In this document: one piece after another, positions 1 to 5,816 of the stretch
Layout of the letters: the number at the start of each line of letters is the position of its first letter
Numbering within the stretch: the stretch's first letter is position 1
Source of the DNA: Deltaproteobacteria bacterium
GTDB lineage: Bacteria > Desulfobacterota > Desulfobacteria > Desulfobacterales > B30-G6
DNA length: 7,077 nt
Direction of reading: 5' to 3'
NCBI GenBank assembly: GCA_003647375.1
Contig: QMMS01000228.1
Span: forward strand, 1-7,077
Made by a program: the position numbers and the translations under genes
Notes under the pieces: generated by a model
Seen by the model: the letters and a program-made list of their open reading frames with translations, nothing else
Database searches by the model: none
Told to the model about the DNA's origin: nothing

Positions 1-1
1 C

Positions 2-586
2 TTCCACAGGTATACGGCCGTGACGTACAAAATTCCGATTCTTGAATACATGACTGGTTTAGGGATGCTGGCAGCCGAGGCAAACGGGGTTGAAAAAACA
101 TCGAATATTCGTGAAAAGTTTGTGGAGATGATCAATTACACCGAAACGACAAAAGCACTGGCCAAAGCGGCGTATAACGATCCGGAAAACTTTGCGGATT
201 CAGGGCTTTTTGTGGCCAATCGTTTGACGGCCAACATGGCTAAACTTTATTTTGCATCTCATTTTCATGAATTTGTGCGGACGATTCAGGATATCGCCGG
301 CGGGCTGGTTGTCACCCAGCCCACCTACCAGGACTGGCAGAATAAGGAGTTGCACCCCTATCTGGAGCGCTACCTTGGCGGCGCCGGTGAATATACCGCG
401 GAAAAACGCCTGAAACTGATGAGCATGCTGCACCATGTTGTGGCCAGTGATTTTGCGGGATGGCACGAAGTCTGTACCATTCACGCCGAAGGATCATTCG
501 CAGCCCAGAAGATGATGCTTCTGGCCGAGGCCCCCATGGAGATGTATAAAAACCGGGCGAGACAGACTATCGGTCTCGATATCTGA
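2..586 (+). CDS. HpaB/AbfD-family flavoprotein, C-terminal part (5' end outside window)
   Basis: The reading frame is open from the first bases of the window, so this is the last ~194 codons of a larger gene; family members run to about 480-520 residues. A GTG at 20 lies inside the conserved region and is not the real start. The visible part resembles the C-terminal all-helical domain of the 4-hydroxyphenylacetate 3-hydroxylase / 4-hydroxybutyryl-CoA dehydratase superfamily: an HRYTAVTYK segment at the window edge, then AAEANGVEK, and later AGGLVVTQPT followed by a helical tail with a HAEGS segment. Characterised relatives are FAD-dependent aromatic hydroxylases or radical-type acyl-CoA dehydratases with FAD and a [4Fe-4S] cluster. 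The position where I expect the last cluster cysteine of the dehydratase is a tyrosine here (codon 26-28), although the expected histidine is present (codon 5-7), so a classical dehydratase role is doubtful. The gene lies 27 bases before an FMN oxidoreductase gene, probably in one operon. The family call is fairly firm; the substrate is unknown. Confidence 0.85.
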   Translation, partial: FHRYTAVTYKIPILEYMTGLGMLAAEANGVEKTSNIREKFVEMINYTETTKALAKAAYNDPENFADSGLFVANRLTANMAKLYFASHFHEFVRTIQDIAGGLVVTQPTYQDWQNKELHPYLERYLGGAGEYTAEKRLKLMSMLHHVVASDFAGWHEVCTIHAEGSFAAQKMMLLAEAPMEMYKNRARQTIGLDI

Positions 587-613
587 CGGCATTTTGAAAA
601 GGGAGAACTTATC

Positions 614-1564
614 ATGTTTAAGACACCACTCTGCGATCTGTTCGGGATTGAATATCCTATAATCCTCGGGGGTATGCTGTGGGTCGGAAAGGCCGATTTG
701 ACAGCAGCGGTATCCGAAGCCGGCGGGCTGGGAATCATGGGCGCCGGCGGCATGCGCATAGATGAGATTGAATCGGAAATCGCCATGATTAAAGAAAAAA
801 CCCAAAAGCCATTTGGCGTGAATATCCCGCTTGTGAGACCGGATTCCGAAGAAATGATAAATACCTGCATTGAAAATGGGGCCTCGATCATCACGACTTC
901 TTCCGGAAGTCCCAAAAAGTTCACCCGCATGATCCAGGGTAGGGGCTGCCGCGTTATTCACGTGATAGCCAACGTAAAATTTGCAAAAAAAAGCGAAGAA
1001 GCCGGGGTGGATGCCGTGGCCGCTGAAGGTTACGAGGCGGGCGGGCACAACGGACATGACGAGATTACCACAATGGCATTGATTCCTCAGGTTTCAAGTG
1101 CTGTTCACATTCCGGTCATTGCCGCTGGCGGCATATCGGACGGAAACGGATTGGTCGCCGCCCTTGCGCTGGGAGCACAGGGTGTGCAAATGGGAACGAG
1201 ATTTCTCGCCACCCATGAATCCGCCGCCCACGAGAAGTATAAGCACGCTGTCATCCAGATGGCAGATGACGAAACCAGTGTTACCGGTAGGACTACAATC
1301 GGTCCAACCCGGGCCATTAAAAATAAGTTAACCGATATGATTGTTGATGCTGAAAAAGGAGGCGCAACCCCGGAGGAGCTTTTCGAACTCATTGGGGAAG
1401 GTCGTTCAATCAAGGCTTGCATTGAAGGGGATTGCGAAGAGGGTTCCATGTATTGTGGCCAGATAGGCGGTCATATAAAAGACCTCAAAAGTGCAAAACA
1501 GGTGGTTGAAGATGTTATGACAGAGGCAAAGTCAGCTATAACGTCTCTGCAGGCGTATTTGTAA
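614..1564 (+). CDS. Nitronate monooxygenase / FabK-like FMN oxidoreductase
   Basis: This 316-residue protein is a full-length member of the nitronate monooxygenase (2-nitropropane dioxygenase) / enoyl-ACP reductase II family, a soluble FMN-binding TIM barrel. Visible hallmarks are the N-terminal YPIILGGM segment (14-21), the AEGYEAGGHNG motif (137-147) with the family's catalytic histidine at 145, and the phosphate-binding loops AAGGIS (170-175) and MGTRF (193-197) followed by HES (201-203). The C-terminal CGQIGGHIKDL segment (281-291) fits the family's closing helix region. Members oxidise nitronates, reduce enoyl thioesters or reduce quinones, and sequence alone rarely separates these. Next to an acyl-CoA-dehydratase/hydroxylase-type gene and an SDR, a reductase acting on an unsaturated thioester is at least as likely as nitronate detoxification; that is inference. 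The ATG at 614 follows a GGGAG ribosome binding site. The gene lies between its neighbours with gaps of 27 and 26 bases, so cotranscription is likely. Confidence 0.88.
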   Translation: MFKTPLCDLFGIEYPIILGGMLWVGKADLTAAVSEAGGLGIMGAGGMRIDEIESEIAMIKEKTQKPFGVNIPLVRPDSEEMINTCIENGASIITTSSGSPKKFTRMIQGRGCRVIHVIANVKFAKKSEEAGVDAVAAEGYEAGGHNGHDEITTMALIPQVSSAVHIPVIAAGGISDGNGLVAALALGAQGVQMGTRFLATHESAAHEKYKHAVIQMADDETSVTGRTTIGPTRAIKNKLTDMIVDAEKGGATPEELFELIGEGRSIKACIEGDCEEGSMYCGQIGGHIKDLKSAKQVVEDVMTEAKSAITSLQAYL

Positions 1565-1577
1565 TAAAACCTGCCAC

Positions 1578-1585
1578 AGGAGGTG
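1578..1585 (+). promoter_or_regulatory. Ribosome binding site fixing the TTG start at 1591
   Basis: AGGAGGTG is an almost perfect Shine-Dalgarno sequence ending a few bases before TTG at 1591. There is no competing ATG before the nucleotide-binding motif of the SDR, so the site supports the unusual TTG start. Confidence 0.8.
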
Positions 1586-1590
1586 TACAC

Positions 1591-2406
1591 TTGAAGATCA
1601 TCAAGGGAAAAACGGCACTAGTAACAGGAGGCTCAATGGGGCTGGGTCCTTATGTCGCAAAGTTTCTGGCGCAAGAGGGCGTGAATATTGCCCTTACGGC
1701 CCGATCTGAAGATGCGCTCAAAGACATCGCCCGTGATTTAACTGAACTAAACATAACGGCCCGGGCATATCCGGCCGACATAACAGAACCTGACGCCCGG
1801 GTTGAACTTGTAGCGCAGGTAACAAAAGAGTTTGGGCATATCGACATCCTGGTCAACAATGCAGGCGTGGAATGGCTTAGCCGTTACACCGACCTTTCAT
1901 CGGAATTTATCCAGACTATGATCCAGACCAATCAGGTTGCCCCCATGGTGCTTACGCGCCTGGTACTGCCGGAGATGATCGCCCGGGGCAGTGGCCATGT
2001 GGTGACCATGGCCTCTCTGGGAGGTATCAAAGGATCTCCCTATTCAGCGACCTATGCCGCCACCAAGGCCGGTCTCATCACGTGGACCGGCGGGATCCGG
2101 GAAGAGCTGCGCAATACCGGCGTCAGCGCCTCGGTCATCTGCCCGGGCTTTGTGGCCCAAGCCGGGATGTTTGCCGCATACAATAAACGCGCCCCGAAAA
2201 TCACGGGAGAAACAACCCCCGAAAAGGTTGCTGATGCGGTCATACGCGCCATAAAAAAGGACATCGGCCGGATTATAGTTAACCCCGGCCTAATCTGGCC
2301 CATGATCTGGCTGGATGCCCTGAATCCGGCTATAATGTACTGGGTGCTCAGGAAATTCGGTGTGTATGAGTTTTACAAGCAACAGGCTGCAGATAACATG
2401 AAATAG
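1591..2406 (+). CDS. Short-chain dehydrogenase/reductase (classical SDR)
   Basis: This 271-residue protein is a complete classical SDR, a soluble NAD(P)-dependent oxidoreductase. Landmarks are the cofactor loop TGGSMGLG (12-19), the NNAG motif (89-92), the structural asparagine N114, catalytic S142, Y155 and K159 in YAATK, and PG at 185-186 after the active site. The start is a TTG behind a strong ribosome binding site. The C-terminal ~45 residues (NPG, DALNP, LRKFGV, then QQA) form a longer, fairly hydrophobic tail containing several tryptophans, as in a subgroup of SDRs with an NPG-x-DALNP-type end; it could mediate dimer contacts or membrane association. The same tail recurs in the broken SDR at the window's right edge. 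It follows the FMN oxidoreductase gene by 26 bases and is probably the last gene of that operon; I see no convincing terminator after it. The substrate is not predictable; an acyl-CoA or hydroxy/keto intermediate made by the upstream enzymes is a reasonable guess. Confidence 0.9.
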   Translation: MKIIKGKTALVTGGSMGLGPYVAKFLAQEGVNIALTARSEDALKDIARDLTELNITARAYPADITEPDARVELVAQVTKEFGHIDILVNNAGVEWLSRYTDLSSEFIQTMIQTNQVAPMVLTRLVLPEMIARGSGHVVTMASLGGIKGSPYSATYAATKAGLITWTGGIREELRNTGVSASVICPGFVAQAGMFAAYNKRAPKITGETTPEKVADAVIRAIKKDIGRIIVNPGLIWPMIWLDALNPAIMYWVLRKFGVYEFYKQQAADNMK

Positions 2407-2460
2407 GCCAAATATAGGCTGAATTACCGTTTGATCAACAGTATGTGTGATGTTGTATGA

Positions 2461-2598
2461 GTACCAAGGATTGCCGTAGATGCCGGCAAAGGTAGCGAGA
2501 ATACATAAGGCACCAATCGCGAGAACAACACCGATGCCATGTGTTATGCTGTTGGCAATCTCTTCGTTGATGCTATATCTGTTGGAGCTCGATTCCAT
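2461..2598 (-). pseudogene. Hemolysin III (YqfA/PAQR-like) family gene, N-terminal remnant
   Basis: Read on the minus strand from an ATG at 2598, the sequence encodes a recognisable start of a hemolysin III family membrane protein: NRYSINEEIANSITHGIG, then a hydrophobic first transmembrane segment (VVLAIGALCILATFAGIYG) ending at NPWY. The EEIAN..THG signature is typical of these seven-helix proteins, which are usually around 200-220 residues. After about 46 codons the similarity stops: the frame runs on without recognisable family sequence and enters the antisense of the upstream SDR, stopping near 2290. None of the other six helices or the family's histidine motifs follow. It therefore looks like a gene cut off by a deletion or rearrangement with a breakpoint near 2455. 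There is no clear ribosome binding site before the ATG. Expression as a functional protein is unlikely. Confidence 0.7.
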
Positions 2599-2698
2599 AT
2601 GTTTTGATACCAATTCTATTTACCGTTAGAAAATATCAGGGTTAAGCTTTAGTATAAAATTGCATCAAAGTGTTAGATTGTTGTTTTGGTTACAATTA

Positions 2699-2727
2699 TT
2701 GACATTCTGAGACCCATCGTCTATATA
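2699..2727 (+). promoter_or_regulatory. Sigma-70 promoter for the sigma-54 activator gene
   Basis: A perfect -35 hexamer TTGACA (2699-2704) is followed after 17 bases by TATATA (2722-2727), which matches the -10 consensus at four of six positions. Transcription would start near 2734, leaving a leader of about 53 bases before the ATG at 2787. The rest of the stretch 2407-2786 holds only the hemolysin III remnant and AT-rich sequence without further recognisable features. Confidence 0.6.
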
Positions 2728-2786
2728 TCACACACTACGTAAAAGCCCCGATTTTTGTCTTAGTAAATATATTACATGAAAAAACC

Positions 2787-4337
2787 ATGGAACTTTCACT
2801 GTCAGAACGATTAGAATTTGAAACACTACTTTCCGAACTGTTCGCCACTTTTGTAAATTTTAAGGTCGATGAAATCGATGATAAAATCAACTACGCATTC
2901 GAGTGCATCGGTAAGCATCTGAAAGTTGATCGCTGTCATCTTCTATTGTATGAAAAAAAAATGCTCACTCATGCCTGGAGAGCCCCGGGCATAGATACTC
3001 TGGTCCCCATTGGCTTGGGCGCTGAGAGTTTCCCTTGGACATTAGGCGAATTACTTCAAGATCGAATTGTTCAGTTTAAAAACGTTAATGGTTTACCCAA
3101 GGAAGCGAAGACAGATAAAAAAAGTTTTATTAAATATAAAACGAAATCAACTTTAATTATTCCACTATTCGATGGACAAACACCTGTTGCTTCCTTTAGC
3201 TTGGATCAGGTTCGAACTGAGCGTACATGGACTCGTGATCTTGTGCGAAGACTCCAGATTGTAGGCAAAGTCTTATTAAATGTCTTATTAAAAAAACGTT
3301 CCGAGGAAGTGCTCCAACAAGCCTTCCTGGAAATTAATAAGCTAAAGAACCAACTCGAAAATGAACGGAACTATCTCCGGGAAGAGATACAGTTAGAGCA
3401 TGACTTTGAAAATATTATCGGTCAAAGCCAGGTTCTTCAGTACGCTATTTACAAAATAATGCAGGTCGCGCAAACGGATACGACAGCGCTCATCCTCGGT
3501 GAAACAGGGACAGGAAAGGAATTGTTGGCCCGCGCTATTCATAACAAAAGCTATAGGAACGGCTTTCCGTTGATTAAGGTAAGCTGCGCCAGCCTCCCTT
3601 CAAACCTAATTGAGAGTGAGTTGTTCGGCCATGAAAAAGGTGCTTTTACCGGCGCCCACAGCTTGCGAAAAGGGCGGTTTGAAATTGCCCAGGGTGCCAC
3701 TCTTTTTCTGGACGAAGTAGGCGAATTGCCATTTGAAACGCAAAGCAAACTGCTAAGGGTTTTACAGGAAGGTGAATTTGAGAGAATGGGCAGTTCTCAT
3801 ACGATCAAGGTGGATGTACGGATAATTGCTGCCACCAACCGTAACCTTGAGGAAGAAGTTAAAACAGGTCGCTTTCGAAAAGATCTTTGGTATCGCCTGA
3901 ACGTTTTTCCGATCACGGCCCCCCCCCTTCGTAAACACAAAGAAGATATTCCGCTCCTTGTGAACTGGCTGGTGAAAAAATTCTGCCGTAAAATGGGAAA
4001 ACAAATCGAAACCATCACCTCTAATACAATGAACGCATTGCAAGATTATCAATGGCCGGGCAATGTTAGAGAATTGGAAAATGTCATTGAACGGGCCGTC
4101 ATTAATTCTTCCGGCAATGTGCTGAAACTGACCGAAAAACTCGAATCAAATCAAACCGATCAAACAGCAACAGACCTAAGAAAAACTCTTTCTGAACTGG
4201 AACGTAATTATATCCTTGAGATACTTGAAGAGACAAGCTGGCAAATTGAAGGAAATAGAGGCACAGCTGAAATCCTGGGCCTTGCCCCAAGCACCTTGCG
4301 AGCTCGCATAAGAAAGCACGGGATTAAGCGTCCATAA
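2787..4337 (+). CDS. Sigma-54-dependent transcriptional activator (GAF - AAA+ - Fis HTH)
   Basis: This 516-residue protein is a complete bacterial enhancer-binding protein of the FhlA/NorR-like layout. Residues ~25-170 form a GAF-type sensor domain (AFECIGKHLKVDRCHLLLY and IIPLFDG are typical strands). Residues ~172-205 look like a coiled-coil linker. The AAA+ domain begins at FENIIGQS (207) and contains Walker A GETGTGKE (238-245), the sigma-54-contacting GAFTGA loop (285-290), Walker B GATLFLDE (303-310), an FRKDLWYRL arginine-finger region (363-371) and sensor II WPGNVREL (423-430). A Fis-type helix-turn-helix closes the protein (485-512, GTAEILGLAPSTLRARI). All parts needed for ATPase activity and sigma-54 contact are intact. 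There is no receiver domain, so control is probably by a ligand bound to the GAF domain rather than phosphorylation. The ribosome binding site is weak; an ATG at 2776 is in another frame. The best target is the -24/-12 promoter just downstream, before the ABM gene. Confidence 0.95.
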   Translation: MELSLSERLEFETLLSELFATFVNFKVDEIDDKINYAFECIGKHLKVDRCHLLLYEKKMLTHAWRAPGIDTLVPIGLGAESFPWTLGELLQDRIVQFKNVNGLPKEAKTDKKSFIKYKTKSTLIIPLFDGQTPVASFSLDQVRTERTWTRDLVRRLQIVGKVLLNVLLKKRSEEVLQQAFLEINKLKNQLENERNYLREEIQLEHDFENIIGQSQVLQYAIYKIMQVAQTDTTALILGETGTGKELLARAIHNKSYRNGFPLIKVSCASLPSNLIESELFGHEKGAFTGAHSLRKGRFEIAQGATLFLDEVGELPFETQSKLLRVLQEGEFERMGSSHTIKVDVRIIAATNRNLEEEVKTGRFRKDLWYRLNVFPITAPPLRKHKEDIPLLVNWLVKKFCRKMGKQIETITSNTMNALQDYQWPGNVRELENVIERAVINSSGNVLKLTEKLESNQTDQTATDLRKTLSELERNYILEILEETSWQIEGNRGTAEILGLAPSTLRARIRKHGIKRP

Positions 4338-4369
4338 TACCAGACTTTGTCTATCCCTCATAAAGAAAC

Positions 4370-4406
4370 CCACCGCATTCGGTGGCCGCCACCAAATATG
4401 GTGGTG
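4370..4406 (+). promoter_or_regulatory. Tandem palindromes, putative activator binding site (UAS)
   Basis: Two near-identical perfect 6-bp inverted repeats lie side by side: CCACCG-CATT-CGGTGG (4370-4385) and CCACCA-AATA-TGGTGG (4389-4404). The second can extend to 4387-4406 with one G-T pair. Their inner arms also form a third palindrome, GGTGGC-C-GCCACC (4381-4393). The centres are 19 bp apart, about two helical turns. There is no T-tract, so a classical terminator for the preceding gene is unlikely, although RNA hairpins could form. The sites lie roughly 120-140 bp upstream of the predicted transcription start of the sigma-54 promoter, where enhancer-binding proteins usually bind as paired dimers. 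The structure is seen directly; the binding role is inferred. Confidence 0.55.
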
Positions 4407-4490
4407 AGTGTGCGAGTCATGTCAATTTCTCCTCCCTGCAGAACCCTGCTAAACCCCTATTCACCGTACTCTAATAAAAGCAATATGCAT

Positions 4491-4506
4491 TGGCATTAAA
4501 TATGCT
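4491..4506 (+). promoter_or_regulatory. Sigma-54 (-24/-12) promoter for the ABM gene
   Basis: TGGCATTAAATATGCT matches the sigma-54 consensus TGGCAC-N5-TTGC at most positions, with the invariant GG (4492-4493) and GC (4504-4505) separated by exactly 10 bases. Transcription would start near 4517, leaving a leader of about 37 bases. Its position just downstream of a gene for a sigma-54 activator strongly supports the call. Confidence 0.72.
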
Positions 4507-4539
4507 AGTGTAACACATAGACAGAGAAGAAAATAAAAC

Positions 4540-4546
4540 GAGGTGG
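4540..4546 (+). promoter_or_regulatory. Ribosome binding site fixing the GTG start at 4554
   Basis: GAGGTGG lies 7 bases before GTG at 4554 and selects this start over the TTG that is the next codon. The first internal ATG comes much later, inside the folded domain. Confidence 0.6.
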
Positions 4547-4553
4547 ATTCAGA

Positions 4554-4850
4554 GTGTTGATAGCTTATGTTGCGGTAAATGTTCTACCAGAAAAGCGTAT
4601 CGAGTTTGAGCAAACAGTTTTATCACTGCAACAAGAATTCTGCATGATAACAGACTGTTTAAATTACAATATCTATAAAGGTACCGATGGGAATACCGCT
4701 TATTTCTTGATCAGTGAGTGGCAGAACCAGGAGGCGTTGGAGCGTCATTTTCAGGCAAATAGCTTTGATGTGTTACAAGGAGCGATTAATAATTTATGTG
4801 AAATACCGGATGTAAAATTCAAAATCGCTTCTCTTCTAGAAAATAGCTAA
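4554..4850 (+). CDS. ABM-domain protein (antibiotic biosynthesis monooxygenase / YgiN-like)
   Basis: This 98-residue protein has the size and pattern of a single ABM domain, a ferredoxin-like alpha+beta fold that dimerises into a small barrel. The first strand (LIAYVAVNVLPEK) is followed by a helix (RIEFEQTVLSLQQEF), then the CLNYNIYKGTDGNTAYFLISEW strands and the EALERHFQANSF helix; the SEWxxxEALxxHxxxxxF pattern is the family's best signature. Relatives include cofactor-independent quinol monooxygenases, heme-degrading enzymes and proteins of unknown role, and the sequence does not separate these. Two cysteines (near residues 30 and 35) fall in the region after the first helix. The start is GTG behind a GAGGTGG ribosome binding site. 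It is the first gene after the sigma-54 promoter and the activator gene, so it is the most likely direct target of that activator. A 135-base gap with its own putative promoter separates it from the next SDR. Fold call good; reaction unknown. Confidence 0.78.
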   Translation: MLIAYVAVNVLPEKRIEFEQTVLSLQQEFCMITDCLNYNIYKGTDGNTAYFLISEWQNQEALERHFQANSFDVLQGAINNLCEIPDVKFKIASLLENS

Positions 4851-4865
4851 TCACCCCCAGCATCG

Positions 4866-4897
4866 GATACTGGCAATAGTATCATGAAGAATATAAT
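4866..4897 (+). promoter_or_regulatory. Putative sigma-70 promoter with inverted repeat over the -35
   Basis: A perfect -10 hexamer TATAAT (4892-4897) is preceded after 16 bases by CTGGCA (4870-4875), a four-of-six match to TTGACA. The -35 lies inside the perfect inverted repeat GATACT-N6-AGTATC (4866-4883), which could be an operator or a short hairpin at the end of the ABM transcript. Transcription would start near 4904, leaving a leader of roughly 80 bases before the SDR gene. The promoter is plausible but unproven. Confidence 0.38.
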
Positions 4898-4909
4898 ACA
4901 AAGCGGCTG

Positions 4910-4937
4910 AATAAAAGTTCATCTCTAATAAAAGTTC
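4910..4937 (+). repeat. 11-bp direct repeat in the SDR leader
   Basis: AATAAAAGTTC occurs at 4910-4920 and again at 4927-4937, with starts 17 bases apart, in the predicted leader of the SDR-epimerase pair. The second copy lies inside a 12-bp string, CTCTAATAAAAG (4923-4934), that also occurs just before the sigma-54 promoter (4469-4480). The sequence is AT-rich, so chance is possible. Confidence 0.4.
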
Positions 4938-4976
4938 CTAAATCAGTCTTGAAAAGCAAAATATTTAACACACGAT

Positions 4977-4980
4977 GAGG
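4977..4980 (+). promoter_or_regulatory. Ribosome binding site deciding the SDR start
   Basis: GAGG ends 8 bases before GTG at 4989 and 5 bases before the adjacent in-frame TTG at 4986. Spacing and codon preference favour GTG; the two options differ by only one residue. Confidence 0.45.
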
Positions 4981-4988
4981 ATGTTTTG

Positions 4989-5795
4989 GTGAAAAATAAA
5001 CTAGCCTTAATTACGGGGGCCTCCAGTGGGATTGGCGCGAGTTTCGCCAAAGAATTAGCAGCGCAGAAGCATGACCTTTTTATTACGGCACGGCGTTTGG
5101 ACCGGCTTGAATCGCTTAAAAAGGAAATAGAACAAAAATACAATGTTCTGGTCCATGTTTTTACTGCTGATTTAATAGATCCTGACGGCGTTAAACAATT
5201 ATTAGAAGAATTGAATAAGCAACATATGAAAGTTGATGTCCTGATCAACAACGCGGGTTTTGGGGCTAGAGTCTTTATACTGGAAAAACAACCCGATGAT
5301 TGGGATAACATCATCCGTGTAAATGTGAACAGTCTGGTTGCCTTAACCATGGGAATTCTGCCATCCATGGTCGAGAGACAAAGTGGTAAAATTCTAAATG
5401 TTTCCTCAACAGGAGCCTTTCAGCCAGTGCCCTGGCTTACCGTTTATGCGGCTACCAAATCGTTCATACTTAGTTTTTCTGAGGGATTGGCTGTGGAACT
5501 TAAGGACAAAAATATAAATGTTCAAGTTACTTGCCTTTGTCCGGGGCCAACACGGACGGAATTTCACTCACTTGCCGAAGCGGATGACATAGGTTTTCCC
5601 AATTTTGCCTGGATGGAATCGGATCAGGTAGTTAGGGCCGGCTTAAACGCTCTTGAAAAAAGGGAACGTGTTTGTATTCCCGGTGTTTACAACAAACTAA
5701 CATTATATAGCCAAAGACTTGTCCCTAGAAACATTGTCACTCACCTGGTTGGGAATATGCACAAACCCAAAAGCTTTTTAGCTAAAAAACAATAG
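4989..5795 (+). CDS. Short-chain dehydrogenase/reductase (DltE/YqjQ-like SDR)
   Basis: This classical SDR of 268 residues (269 if it starts at the TTG at 4986; positions below use that longer form) is complete. It shows the cofactor loop TGASSGIG (10-17), NNAG (88-91), the structural asparagine N113, the catalytic serine in NVSSTGA (S140 or S141), Y154 and K158 in YAATK, and PG at 186-187. TARRLDRL (35-42) puts arginines after the second strand, which usually means NADP(H). The overall pattern, with SFSEGLAVEL after the active site and PTRTEF in the substrate loop, resembles the DltE/YqjQ group and fatty-acyl or steroid-type ketoreductases. Unlike the SDR at 1591 it lacks the NPG/DALNP tail. 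It is followed after 21 bases by the epimerase-like gene, almost certainly in one transcript. Its substrate cannot be named from sequence. Confidence 0.9.
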   Translation: MKNKLALITGASSGIGASFAKELAAQKHDLFITARRLDRLESLKKEIEQKYNVLVHVFTADLIDPDGVKQLLEELNKQHMKVDVLINNAGFGARVFILEKQPDDWDNIIRVNVNSLVALTMGILPSMVERQSGKILNVSSTGAFQPVPWLTVYAATKSFILSFSEGLAVELKDKNINVQVTCLCPGPTRTEFHSLAEADDIGFPNFAWMESDQVVRAGLNALEKRERVCIPGVYNKLTLYSQRLVPRNIVTHLVGNMHKPKSFLAKKQ

Positions 5796-5816
5796 AATCC
5801 AGATAGGAGGAACATT

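Noticed and set aside
481..1057. Two long overlapping minus-strand open frames antisense to the FMN oxidoreductase gene
   Set aside because: Their translations show no recognisable domain, while the + strand frame carries a complete family signature; they are shadows of codon usage.
2290..2460. Continuation of the hemolysin III frame on the minus strand
   Set aside because: After NPWY the translation no longer resembles the family and overlaps the antisense of the SDR 3' end, so only the part up to 2461 was kept as the remnant.
2686..2703. Sigma-54-like site in front of the activator gene (around TTGGTTACAATTATTGAC)
   Set aside because: Ten bases after GG stands TG rather than GC; the same region is better explained by the TTGACA-N17-TATATA sigma-70 promoter.
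2776..2778. Earlier ATG before the activator gene
   Set aside because: It is in a different frame and meets a stop after about eleven codons; the ATG at 2787 opens the activator frame.
4370..4404. Reading the palindromes as a rho-independent terminator
   Set aside because: No run of T follows either hairpin and the stems are only 6-8 bp, so a terminator is not supported.
4871..4886. Second sigma-54-like site (TGGCAATAGTATCATG)
   Set aside because: The GG is present but the GC ten bases later is replaced by AT, so the invariant -12 element is missing.
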